Position numbers and translations under genes: made by a program
Origin: Clonostachys chloroleuca
Lineage: Eukaryota; Ascomycota; Sordariomycetes; Hypocreales; Bionectriaceae
Reading direction: 5' to 3'
Length of the DNA stretch: 64,000 bases
Assembly: GCA_037952775.1 (NCBI GenBank)
Contig: JBANAY010000003.1
Location: forward strand, 19,096,001 to 19,160,000
The notes under the pieces: generated by a model
Told to the model about the DNA's origin: nothing
Seen by the model: only the letters and a program-made list of their open reading frames with translations
The model's database searches: none
Shown: positions 36,058 through 47,200 of the stretch, one piece after another
Numbering within the stretch: position 1 is the stretch's first letter
Layout of the letters: each line of letters starts with the position of its first letter

Positions 36058-37954
36058 TTACATAGTTTTTAGTTCGTTGTCAAGGACTGGATCTTCTTGA
36101 TCGGGAGCAGGCTTCTGTCCACAAACAACCCTATAGTATATATGAAGCCTGCTTCCGATGAGTCCCCTAGATTTCATCGCATCTTTAACGGATGATATCA
36201 GTTGATTAATCGATGATTGATCAGGCCATGATGAAGTTTCGAGTAAGGGTGTTGTGAGAAGCGAGGAAAGATTGTCGTAGAATATCGTTTGTGCCTCTAG
36301 GCCGATATACTTCCACTTTTCTCCCTTGGCCCATGTTCCGAGTGGCACTCTGTACTCCATCTCTCGAATATCGCTAAAGCCTTGATTCTTGAGTAAATCT
36401 GCCACTTTTCCTCTGCTTGTGATCACCGTGTCCACTCCATGTGCTCCAAGGGCTCTCTCTAATTCATGCCATACCTTTATAAGCGGAGAATCGACGTCAA
36501 TTTCTGCGTGGTCACTATGAACTGTGTAGTCCAGAAATTTCAACTCGAACCATCCGCCGGGTTTCAGATACCTTTCCTTAATATCAGCCAATGGCCTTTG
36601 GGTGGTCTTTGGCTAGACAACTTACTTCAGAGCTCGTTTAAACAATGCGTCTTGGTTTTTCACAGCCAGCATGATTTCAGACCCATGGATGAAGTCGAAT
36701 GGATCACTAACCACATCTTCATAGTCCCACTCTGTCTCGAAGTCTTGGATCTCCCACCACAGATTAGGCGGGACACATTTGGGCAGTTGCACGCTGGAGA
36801 CATCCCAGCCCAAGACGGTAGTAGACGGGTATTGGTCAGCAACTATTTTCGGTTTTATTAGTTTGCTTTCATCTTTCTATGCATGAATAACACTTGCCAT
36901 CAATTGCCCAGATCCCAGTTCCCGTACCTAAGTCGAGGATTCTCTTCGTAGATTCAGAAGATAGGGGAGCTAGCGTAAGTTCCTGATTGCGCAAACGCAT
37001 CGTCATGTCGTGCATCATATCTGTCATTTCCATGTCATGTTCTTCCCGAGGAAAATAGTATGTCCATTTTGAAAGAGGATGCTTTGAGATGTCGATATCA
37101 TCCGCGATAGTCAACGATGAAGTAGCTGAGTGTAAGTCGAGTAAGCTTGTATCTGTATCTTGCTGTTCAGGTGTGACCGCATTTTCCGTCTCATTTGGAC
37201 CCTCACCAAATTCCAAAGGTCTTTTCCGAGAAATTTTTCGTCCATCGGCTTCCAAATCTCTCAACGGGGAGAATTCTTTGCATATGGCATCGCCTGCTTT
37301 GACCTTCTCGGGCGAGGACTTGGCTTTTTGTTTTTTCGCCACATGGGTATCCTTTTCACCTTTACTCTGGAAGCTTTCATCTATCAAAGGACTCAACGCC
37401 ATGAGGCATTCGATTTCGTTTTCGAGGTCAGAACATGCCTCTTCTAGTGCATCAGGCGCAGAAGAATACACAGAGATAATAGACAGGGCATCTCCATTTT
37501 CGTCGGTCTCCATGCAATCTATCGCGCTTAAAGCTCGAGTGGCACTCTCTTTCGCTTCCTGAAGATCAGTGTGATGAGTACCCTTGATCAGGGGTAGAAG
37601 TCCTGCACATCAAATGATGTTAGGAAGACTACCGAACAGTCGGGAACTATGCTTACTATGGAGCAATACTTCGCAAGTTCCCTGCAAGGATTTCAGTATT
37701 CTTTTGCGAAGCCTTGGCATCGAGAACAGCTTTTCATCCATGGATCCATACGCCAGGCCGTAATCTCGAGCCCATAGGACCAGTGATCCACTGCTTCTGT
37801 GAATTCGAGAGACGACATTTGAATCAATGTGGTCTTTTCGGAAATTGCTTAACACAACTCGGAATAACTTTGTGCATGCCGTTTGAAGGTCCAGGGCAAT
37901 TGTATGTGGTGTTTTGCCGGGGCAGGGGCTCGGCCTCCGGGTTGTTGTACTCAT
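36058..37954 (-). CDS. LaeA-like SAM-dependent methyltransferase with an N-terminal helical extension
   Basis: Four exons (37657..37954, 36898..37602, 36626..36842, 36058..36571) encode 577 residues. The first 180 or so form a helical region (VVSRIHRSSGSLVLWARDYGLAYG, LRKRILKSLQGTCEVLLHRLLPLIKG) of the kind seen at the start of many fungal multidomain proteins. An acidic linker follows. The methyltransferase has the SAM motif [21 protein letters not shown], then VLGWDVSSVQ, WEIQDFETEWDYEDVVSDPFDFIHG and LKYLKPGGWFELKF, as in LaeA-type enzymes of fungal secondary metabolism and development. Intron 2 (36843..36897) begins GCAAGT, a GC-AG intron. Intron 3 uses the AG at 36572, giving 54 bp and the expected ALKYLKPGGW, rather than a nearer AG that would give a 30 bp intron. 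It faces the DUF7580-type gene across 330 bp. Substrate unknown. Confidence 0.83.
36843..36897 (-). other. GC-AG intron in the methyltransferase gene
   Basis: The donor reads G|GCAAGT and the acceptor is AATAG, 55 bp. Splicing joins GIWAI D to VADQYPSTTVLG in frame, the expected methyltransferase sequence. No GT donor nearby does so. Confidence 0.8.
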
Positions 37955-38284
37955 TCTCCTTGAGACGAATATTTTTTGAAGAAATTTTCAAAATGGCAGT
38001 TTTTTGCTAGTAAGTTCTAGATAATGGTCAGACATGGGAGCAGAATTGTCTTAATATAATGGATCATCTTGTCCCAAAGTGTATGGTGGCGTCGTTGGCG
38101 AAGTGCATGCGCCCCTCTGCATGGGTAGCATTAGCCCAATAGAACACCCCTATCAAGCAAGGCAACCAACAAGGCGTACATTCTAAAATGCGACTTTAGG
38201 GGCTCTTCCATAATATCAAGCTCTAACCCGCAAGGAGGGAAAAAGTTGACCGGTCATCAACACCCATAGGCCATTGGAGGCACA
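37955..38284. promoter_or_regulatory. Shared divergent promoter region, methyltransferase / DUF7580-type gene
   Basis: 330 bp separate the two start codons, so the promoters must overlap or abut. No specific binding site is recognised. Confidence 0.55.
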
Positions 38285-40171
38285 ATGTCCGGGCTAGGAG
38301 TCGCGCCACTCTGCCTGGAGACTATCCAGGGCTGCAAATGGCTTCTGTCAAAAGTAAGGACTTACAGACGCTTCTCCAGGGAATTCGGAAAGCTTCGGAC
38401 TCGACTTGAAGTTCAAATGGAGCTCTTCCGTGATGAATCCGAGTTTGTCTTGGGTGGAACATCCATTGAGCCCACCATCACAGCCCTACTCGATGGCGGT
38501 GATATTGAGGGTGCAAACATGGATGAGCTAGAGGATCGTCTTCAGGATCGTCTAAGCGGAAAATATACATCCTACAGGGCTCTATTTGAAGAAATCTACA
38601 ATATTACTACAGCATTGAAGGGCGAGTTTCAGAAGCTTGATGCGAGCTACAGTGAAATGGTAGGTCTCCATGGGAAAACATGTCCTTTCCCTCGTTTGAG
38701 TACTAATCACAAACTACCATACCAGGTAACATCAGTCAAAAGCAAAATTCAAGTGGCCATTGCATCACTGTTCAAGTTCTCCCAATTCCAAGAAGACATG
38801 GCGACACTGACCGACCTTGTCTCTCAACTTCGGCACCTTCGCAAATCAATGGAGAAGAGAAAAACCGTCACCACTCGGCGGAAAGTCCTATCCAAGGAGT
38901 TTAGGGACGTCAGAAGATGTACGGCTTCTTTGCATACAGTGCTCTCCCAACATTGGTCCTGCAAAAATTCGCTACATATTCAGCACGCCTTCAGCCTGCT
39001 CATCACCCCCACGATTGGGAAGGAAATCGAGCTCAGGGCCATTATCTGGAAAGAAATTGTCCCAGAGAAGAAGAGCCACGTGGACAAGTAAGCTCGGAAT
39101 CCTCGTCTTGGAAATCATTTTGATCAGAAAGCTCATTTGTTTCTCAGGGATGCCACGCCACTACGAATCACATGCGAGGACATCGCATGGTCTATCCCTG
39201 TTGATCAAACTCAACCATCTAAAGGCCTAAATAAAGGGTCTGAGCAGGACGAAAGGTCACCAAAGCGCTTGAAACCCAATAGTTTAACTCTTGGGGACCG
39301 AGTGCGGGTCTATCGTCCTACTCGAGCGAGAACAAGAAAGAAACCAAAACAAGAAAAACAGCAGAAGCAAAGTAAGGAGTTTCGCATTGCGGATGATCTA
39401 GCTCTCAGCACCAATTTTTGTTCCAAAATATGCGGAAGGACTCCGGTTAGGGAGTCCAATGTGGCAGTGGGTTATCTTGAAAGCCCTCATGATTACCGAT
39501 ACGCTTTTAGTCACCTGGATGACCAATTTATACTTGGCATGGCGAAGAACAAACCTCATCCCAACACGCTTCCACTTAGCCAAGTTCTCAGTCGTCCACT
39601 AGACGAGAAGATTACCATTGTGGACCAGCTCAACCTGGCCCTGGCTCTCGCCAAAGCGACACTTCACTTCTGGTCAACCCCGTGGTGGTCCGATTACTGG
39701 AGGTTGGATGACTTGAGGTTTGACTGCAGTGCCACGAGTATTTCCGAATGCGTAAAGACGATCCATCTAAGAACAGAGCTAGCACCGAGCTCCCAGATTA
39801 CCGCCGTTGCAGCCTCAGCTACATTCCAGCCGTCGATGTCTATCACCCCTGATCCAGAGTTGGAGAAGGCAACACTCGTCCATGGTATTCGCAACATCAA
39901 CTTGCACTGCCTAGGTGTGGCGCTTCTCCAGATTGGGAGATGGACGGACATACAAGCCGATGACATCCAGCAAGTACGCCGCCTGTCTTCCCTACCCTCG
40001 CAGCTGGGGTCACGGTACAGGTCAATGACGGAAAAGTGTCTCGAGTGTGATTTTGGGGTGGGCAAAGACCTCGGGGACCCGCGACTCCAGGGGGCCATGT
40101 ACGATACCGTTATTAGGGAGTTGGAGAAGATGATATCAGCTCTTGAACTAGAAGACGGGGAGTCACTGTAG
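38285..40171 (+). CDS. DUF7580-type fungal protein (het/prion-associated style), function unknown
   Basis: Three exons (38285..38659, 38726..39087, 39148..40171) encode 586 residues. The N-terminal 200 residues are helical and begin MSGLGVAPLCLETIQGCKWL, in the style of fungal proteins with HeLo-like or prion-inhibition N-domains. A basic segment (RPTRARTRKKPKQEKQQK) separates it from the C-terminal domain. That domain carries LALALAKATLHFWSTPWWSDYWRLDDLRF and later INLHCLGVALLQIGRW and SRYRSMTEKCLECDF, the pattern I associate with DUF7580. Such proteins are widespread and variable in Pezizomycotina and are often linked by inference to self/non-self recognition; the exact role is unknown. Intron 1 (38660..38725) is 66 bp, in frame and stop-free, so retention would add 22 residues. 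It has a TACTAAT branch-like site. Family call moderate. Confidence 0.7.
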
Positions 40172-40988
40172 GGCTGTTGGCTTCATGTTGGATGTTCCAC
40201 ATTTACACTGAGGACTGCATGATAGGGGAAAGTAGAATATAGGAATATATAAAAGTTCAAACTACTCTATGGTTTTCTTCCATTTTGTGACCCCTATTAC
40301 TAGATTATTGTAGTATCAACTGTGAAGTTCAATTAAAAACTAAGGTATATGTTTTTCTCATGATGAGTGTCAGTTCAATTGAGTTAGTGTCATACTCTTT
40401 GCACCGTTTTCCTCAAGAAGGATGCGAAAGATTTTTGAGATTAAATTCCAATATTTTTTTTTCGGTTAAAAAAGAAAAACAGGGAAGAAAAAAAAAGAAC
40501 ACCTTTATTTAACAACGGGTTTTGGTTCCAATTTGTTGATCCTGTCTGGCTCTAGGGTATCCATATCTGATTGATTGACTTGTGCCGACTTATAATCCGT
40601 GCCTACCTAGCATGAGAGGAACAGCTGGTATCATTGCTCTAAATTATAAGATCTATGGGAAAATTGAGTGCTAGACAAAATATATAAAAATAGACTTCTG
40701 AAGTTTTCCCTCTGAAAGAGAGAAAAATTCTTTGGAAGCAGGCAGCTTCAAGCATAAAGTGCATGACTGAACTCACATCCGGGGGTGGGGCAAAAACGAC
40801 AACAGCTTGATGCTCTACTGCCCGCACCCAAAAATTCCGGGTCTGTCGCATGTTCAAGCACAATTGCCCGCTTCCACCCCCTGAACCGGCCGACTTTGAC
40901 GCACATTCTTTTCCTCCTCGCCGACGAGTGCTCCTTCAACCCTCTTTCTCCGCCGCCGGAAGGACAGAAGCCTTCCTCACAGCCCACT
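40172..40988. other. Intergenic region, AT-rich
   Basis: About 820 bp with several A- and T-homopolymer tracts (around 40455-40500) between the DUF7580-type gene and NAA10. No gene is seen. Confidence 0.55.
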
Positions 40989-41760
40989 ATGGATATCCGC
41001 CTGCTCACCAACGCTGATCTGCCCCTCATCCAGCACGCCAACCTCGAGAACCTCCCCGAGAACTACTTCCTCAAGTACTACCTGTACCACTCGCTGTCAT
41101 GGCCCCAGCTCAGCTTCGTCGCCGTCGACGTATCCAGGCCGCAGAAGAGCCCCTATGACTACCCCAAGATTGTCGGTTACGTCCTCGCCAAGATGGAGGA
41201 GGAGCCCTCAGACGGCATCCCCACGGCCACATCACCAGTCTGAGTGTGATGCGTACGCACCGCCGCCTCGGCATTGCTGAGAAGCTCATGCGCCAGAGCC
41301 GTTCGTTTTCCCCTTACCTTTCTTGCTATGAGGCTAGATCTACCTCTTCATATGGAGAAATGTTGGTTGTGCACGTGGAGACTGACGCTTTCACACAGAA
41401 CTCGCCATGGTCGAGACATACCAAGCCAAATACGTTTCCCTCCACGTCCGCGTGTCCAACGTCGCCGCGCGACACCTGTACGAAGACACCCTGGGCTTCA
41501 AGAACGAGAAGACCGAGGCCAAGTACTACGCCGACGGCGAGGACGCCTTCTCCATGCGCCTGGACCTGGACGACATCCGCAAGCAGATCAACGAGGCCCA
41601 GGAGCAGGAGGGGCAGAACGGGGAGGCCGCGGACGAGGGCGAGGCGGTGGGCGAGGTCGGCCGGGACCCCAAGGCGGCGAGCGAGAAACAGGTCAAGGTC
41701 GCCGTGGGGCGGTCGCTGGGCGTCGGCGACCTGGTGGAGAAGGACGAGAGCAAGCACTAA
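40989..41760 (+). CDS. NAA10: N-terminal acetyltransferase A catalytic subunit, frame broken at a C4 run
   Basis: The NatA catalytic subunit (Ard1) acetylates nascent N-termini on the ribosome with Naa15. Two exons: 40989..41300 and 41399..41760, with a 98 bp intron whose donor is GTTCGT. The conserved sequence is unmistakable: [34 protein letters not shown], then the acetyl-CoA loop [19 protein letters not shown], then [33 protein letters not shown]. Between DGIP and HGHITSLSV the frame shifts at a run of four Cs (41219-41222). Five Cs would restore it, giving 224 residues with the splice phase then correct. Because this gene is nearly universal, a sequence error is more likely than loss. 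The C-terminal tail is Glu/Gly-rich, as in fungal Naa10. Confidence 0.92.
41219..41222 (+). other. Apparent -1 frameshift site in NAA10 (C4 run)
   Basis: Exon 1 is 312 nt, but the downstream splice needs phase 1 (313 nt). One extra base here fixes both the frame and the splice phase. Confidence 0.8.
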
Positions 41761-42100
41761 TAGGCTGAAGGGGAGGTCAAACAAAAAAGGGGTGCTGAGT
41801 TGTGTAGCCGGCGAATGTCTACGGACTTATGATTCGCTGGTCTAGGCATATATCTCTGGGAACGAGGATAGACAAAAAGCCAAATGATTAAAATACAAAA
41901 TGTTTCAAGAGATTGGTGGCCGTCGTCTGAGATCGGGAACCAGAGATAAAGAAGGAAGATGTCCATTTTCTAACACCTCTAAACACCGTTTTCTACTTGT
42001 GTTGAACTCCAATTTCGCTAATTGATATCAGGCAACTCCCTTTGGAAAAAAACAAAAGAACAAGAATGAAGGTGGCGCCAGATTATTATCGAGCCTGCCC
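41761..42100. other. Convergent intergenic region
   Basis: 340 bp between the 3' ends of NAA10 and the Pro/Gln-rich gene. Nothing is seen in it. Confidence 0.6.
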
Positions 42101-43159
42101 TCATCCGAATGTTGCTCTGGCCTGTGGTGGTGGAGGACCTTGTGGCGGCCTGAATCCATTCATTTGAGAGTGAGAGGATTGTCCATGATATGGGCCATAT
42201 GCTCCTGGTTGTTGGGACGAAGTCGAAGACGACCAGGACCCCGTATGCGGGATGCCGCTTGGCGGCCCGTACCCTTGATGACCATAATATGCCTGGGGCT
42301 GAACCCCATATTGATAACCAGACGCATTGGCGGGACCGCTCTGCCCATAGCTATTCATGTGAGAAGGTCTATTTTGAGGATTTATAGCTTGACCGATGTA
42401 GCCGGGTGGGAATTGAGGGCCTATTGGCCTTCCTCCATACTGAACGCCTCGATCGTCGACGTTCAGTCTGCCAATCTGGATCTTCTTGGAATCAACGGTG
42501 AACATCTGGCCGACACGGAAATGCTGAGGCGAATAGGTGATGTCGTTCTCTTGAGCAACCTGCTTCAGCTTATTCGTCAACTTTTGTCTCGTGGATATGT
42601 ACTTGCGAGAGGGTTGTCCGCTTGGTCGAGGAGGTAGCTGATCTGGGAATGGTTGTGGAGGACGTTGTGACTGGGGCCCAGATGATGGGCCCGGATGGCC
42701 TGTGGGCGGAAGAGCAGTGCTGGATGACGCCCCCGAATTCGACTGGCGGCCCGGTTGGGAGTGTGAATACTCATCGAATGTGATCTTGACACCTCTCGGC
42801 TCGAAGTAGGTCTCGTTCCATTCCTGGATGACAGTCTCGATCGCCCTCTTGCGCTCATAAGAGAGGCACTTGCTGTCTTGATGCACAGATTCGGGGATCA
42901 AACGCCCAACAAAGGTATCCCAGTCTTGAGGGCTCACATGGTGCATCGAAGCCCACTCGGATGGGTAGGGGATCTCCGACGGGCGAGTATTTGGTTTGAT
43001 ACTGATGGCGAAAGTGGAGAGCTGGGTAGGCCGTGATGAGGATGGTTGGTCTGTAGTCGGATGGGGCGGCTGTTGTCTTTGGTGAGAGGGAATAGGATCA
43101 TTGCTGGTCTCTGAGTATGGTGGTGGTGGTTCATCACCAATATATGCCGATGAACTCAT
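42101..43159 (-). CDS. Pro/Gln/Gly-Tyr-rich protein with a PPPY motif, function unknown
   Basis: An intronless 352-residue frame. The N-terminus contains PPPPYSETSND, a PPxY motif of the kind bound by WW domains (for example Rsp5-type ubiquitin ligases; inference). Residues about 47-130 look folded: FAISIKPNTRPSEIPYPSEWASMHHVSPQDWDTFVGRLIP, then a helix ERKRAIETVIQEWNETYF. A disordered linker leads to a second ordered patch (RQKLTNKLKQVAQENDITYSP, VGQMFTVDSKKIQIGRLNVDDRGVQYGG). The last 110 residues are Gln/Gly/Tyr/Pro-rich and disordered. I do not recognise a named family. The length, the ordered patches and the stop-free frame argue that it is a real gene. It is divergent from ADE12. Confidence 0.75.
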   Translation of the reverse strand: MSSSAYIGDEPPPPYSETSNDPIPSHQRQQPPHPTTDQPSSSRPTQLSTFAISIKPNTRPSEIPYPSEWASMHHVSPQDWDTFVGRLIPESVHQDSKCLSYERKRAIETVIQEWNETYFEPRGVKITFDEYSHSQPGRQSNSGASSSTALPPTGHPGPSSGPQSQRPPQPFPDQLPPRPSGQPSRKYISTRQKLTNKLKQVAQENDITYSPQHFRVGQMFTVDSKKIQIGRLNVDDRGVQYGGRPIGPQFPPGYIGQAINPQNRPSHMNSYGQSGPANASGYQYGVQPQAYYGHQGYGPPSGIPHTGSWSSSTSSQQPGAYGPYHGQSSHSQMNGFRPPQGPPPPQARATFG

Positions 43160-44224
43160 CCTGGCGGTATCTGTAGTGGTTCTGTTTCTATGAGCTGCTG
43201 AAAGAGAAGCTCGGCGGTGCTGACCAGGCTCTATGGTTGTACGATCTCTTTGTGTATATTGTGATAGTTGAATCTGGATGATTAGGAATGCCTGTCATAC
43301 AATACTAATATAAAGTTCAAGCGGAGAGTTGGGCAGAGGAGAAGTGGCAAGGAATTCAGTTGGTTGGGCCTTGGCCCAGGGAGGCTCGGAACACTGATAC
43401 GTAACACAGTACAAGACATTCCTCCGACGCATCCAGATTGGTTTCAAGTGCATACGCGTACGCCTGACATGCTCAGAAGATCGTGCTGTCTACACGCGCC
43501 ATAATGTGATGTCATCTTCCCTCCGTCCAAGGATGGGGCTATGCCGTTGACTCCTGAAGCAGCTTGGGGGTGGCTTTGGGGTAGGGTAGCCTGTAAGTAC
43601 CTATACTTAGCACACCGAGAAAACATGGTCTCAATGTTACATTAGTAAACCGGGCCATTGAATTGAATTGAAACCCCTGCCATTTCATAGGGCAGCGGGA
43701 ACAGCGGTATCGCACATGCAGCCTGTCGCACCCAGGAGCTAAGTTATTTTATACAGTAGCGCGGCTGTAATTGACAATAGCTGCCGCCAAGTATGAGCTG
43801 CACGACAGAAATTTCAACACCAAGGAAGCGTCCATATCCGGACCTAGAGAATAAGAAGATAACCAAAGGTCAAGCCCAAGACCCTACAGACCAGGCAACA
43901 TGTGCAATGCCTCCAAAAGACCTAACCACTATGATGGTATCAACTGGCCATGGCCATTAGAAAGAATGCTCAATAAAGCTGCCGGGTCACCTCAAAATAA
44001 ATATTACTAGAAGAGGCAATAAGTGGAGTCGTTCTCTGAGCAAAATAACCCTTGCGCTTGTACCTAAAGAACTAGATTTAGTGACGCATCCGACAAACTT
44101 GGTCTCCGAATTTGACGCCGAAATCGCGTCTTTTTATTTCTCCCGGGTCAACCACCAAACGGTTCACGCTCGACTTTCTGCCCTCTCGCCCAACAGCACG
44201 GCTAACTCTCCCCGGTCGCACATC
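43160..44224. promoter_or_regulatory. Divergent promoter region, Pro/Gln-rich gene / ADE12
   Basis: About 1.07 kb. Both 5' leaders lie here. No specific site is recognised. Confidence 0.5.
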
Positions 44225-47200
44225 ATGACTATCAAGGTTGTTTTGGGAGCCCAATGGGGTATATCAATGTCTCTCCCATGCTTTGTGCCCCGCGCGGGGC
44301 ATCGCGGGGTGTATCATCGACGTTTGGTTGCTAACTAATTGCGCTTCCCTAGGCGACGAAGGAGTGCGTCCTATACCCTGCGATAGACAGCATTGATCCT
44401 CTCAACTGACGAATTGAACCACTAGAAAGGCAAGCTGACGGATATCCTCGCGCCTGAAGCCCAGCTCTGGTATGTTCTTTACTAGCCACAAGGCTGCTGT
44501 TTCTGGATATTGGTGGTGGGAGTCAACCGAGGGCGAATATGACTGGGGGTCGAGCATTGTGCCAGCCACATGGGATTGCTGAGCCAGACTTCGCCCTCTG
44601 TTGATACCCTTCTTTTGAATCCAGAACTCAACCCCTCCCGGGTTCAATTTGACGACTTCCAAACGCTGACTTGATAATAGCGCCAGAGCTGCCGTAAGCC
44701 CTGCATCCTATGCGACGGTGTATATGAAAGTACTAAACCCAGATAACAGGGAGGCCACAACGCCGGTCATTCCATTGTGTGAGTCTGGTCTCTCGTGCTA
44801 TGTTGGCACAAGCTGCGTTCTGTGTTGCTAACCATCATTGCGACAGCGCCAACGGTGTCTCGTACAGGTATACCGACACCGAATCCAAGACCAGGTTATC
44901 GACGAAGTGTATAACTGACCACCAACAGCTTTCACTTGCTCCCGTCCGGTCTCATCAACCCGAGCTGGTACGATATCCACAATTGCTCACCTTTGATGAG
45001 TAGATGCTGACTTGACGGCAGCATGAACTACATCGGCACCGATGTGTAAGTTGCTCGAACGCCTATCATCACGACGGGCTAGTGGCGAGCAAACATTTAA
45101 CCATTACTAACGGCATCCGCCTATAACAGGAGCTTCCACGTGTAAGTCTCACACATCTAGTGTTCTGCGCTTATATGCGACTCTCCCTACCCCCGAGCGC
45201 AGCATACAATCCGTTTGACGTATTGAGGCATAGTCATAATGCTGACAATTTCTAGCCCTTCGTTCTTCAAAGAACTGAAGACATTGGAAGAGGTAAATTG
45301 TGCTACACTATGGTGGTTATCAAGATAATTGCTGACACCAGAGATAGAAGGGCCTCCCCAACGTTTACGACCGCATTCTCGTATCTGATAGAGTCAGTGA
45401 CCCATTCAACACCATGCCGCCGCGTTGTATCATGCAGTTACTAACATGTTACCATTAGGCACATGTCAACGTACGCCCCCCTGGACTTTGGAGACCTTAA
45501 TGGCAGTTTGAATGCTGATTTCGCTGCCAATAGTTTGACCTTCACGCCGCCGTCGATGGCCTGGAAGAGGTGGAGTTGAAGGGTAAGTGATTTTTGAAAC
45601 AGTCTCGTTTTTGTTCATGTCTAACTTGACCAGAGCGCAAGATCGGCACTACTGGCCGTGGAATTATAAGTCTCCCTCTGAAATGGACAAAACATAAGTT
45701 AACTGTGATGTGAACGGACCCTCCTACAGCGTAAGCATATTTTCCAACCGTCGGCCTTCAAAGAGAAAACATGTACTAATTTAAACTTGACAGACTAAAG
45801 CTGCCGTAAGCATCCAAAATCCCCGAGCATCAATTGTCTCACTAACCTCGGGATTAGAGAAGTGGTATCCGTATAGCCGACATCTTTGATCAAGAACTCT
45901 TCGAATCGAAGCTACGCCGACTGGCATATGGCTACAAGGCCCGATACGGTGATCTTCTCCAGTACGATGTCGAGGAAGAGATTGAGAGATTCAAAGGATA
46001 CCGTACGGAGCTCGCAAAGTATGCCATTGATGGCTTGAGCTTTATGCATTCCGCGTAAGTGACCCCAGTTCCTTGGTCATACCATCTACCTTTCTCCTGC
46101 AAATATGACAGCAAACTGATTCTCGTAGACAAACGAGTGGAATGAACATCATCATCGAGGGTGCAAATGTTCGTACTCCCACTCCAACTAAGTCGGCTCT
46201 TTACTGACCTGACCGGGCTGGTAAACTGCCTGTCGTCATGTACCCGGCTTGGGAGTACATGGCCAGGTGGTTTAGCTGTCCTGATGTTAACAGGCCGTTA
46301 TGCTCGACCTTTCTATGGGATCGTACCCCTATGTCACTTCGTCTAACACCACAATTTCTGGCATCATCGCCGGTTTGAACCTCAACCCCAAGAACATCAC
46401 AGAGACCATCGGAGTTGTAAAAGCCTGTAAGTAACATGAGAAATCACTGGAATTTCGAGGCCAGTAGCCATGTCGAAGCCCGACAGCCGTGACCACTCTC
46501 AATGGATGTTGTCCTAGACGCTAACAAGCATAGACACCACACGTGTTGGCGCCGGCGCTTTCAAGACTGAAGATCTCGGACAGTACTGTCACCTTAACTA
46601 CCACCTAGCTTTGGAATCAACATAGACTAACCATCTTCGCAACAGAGTTGGTGAAACGCTCCAAGAGCAGGGGAGAGAATGGGGAACCTCGACAGGTCGA
46701 AGACGTCGCTGTGGCTGGTAAGCCATCCTCCCTACGGAATTTTGGGGACTTAGCTAACAGTGTAGGCTCGGTTGGTCAACACCTCGCGTTGCTTCATATT
46801 GAAGTTGGCTGTTACTTACAGACTCCATAGATCTCGTTGTTGTGAAGCATGGCCACATGGTCAACTACTACACCGCGTTGAACTTGACCAAGGTTAGCTC
46901 TGCAAGAACCTGATATAAGGGGAATAAAATTACTGACTTCTGATGCAGCTTGATGTGCTCGATTCCTTTGAGACAATCAAGATTGCCATCGCGTACAAGG
47001 ATAAGAACACTGGCCAGGTAGGAGGCTCTTGAGGATCGAGGTCTTGAGGCTTAGCTAACAGAATCAGGAACTTGAATCTTACCCGGCGGACCACAACGTT
47101 CTAGACACCGCCGAGGTCGTCTACCACGAAATGCCTGGATGGAAGAAGCCGACCACCAAGGCCCGGACATTCTACGATCTTCCCAAGGCGGCCCGGGACT

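Noticed and set aside
36596..36625. 30 bp intron in the methyltransferase gene
   Set aside because: Phase fits, but 30 bp is below workable intron size. The AG at 36572 gives 54 bp and the better family sequence LKYLKPGGW.
41246..41845. 199-codon frame overlapping NAA10
   Set aside because: It starts in the genuine NAA10 frame after the indel but then reads through the intron and exon 2 in the wrong frame, giving Arg/Thr-rich nonsense.
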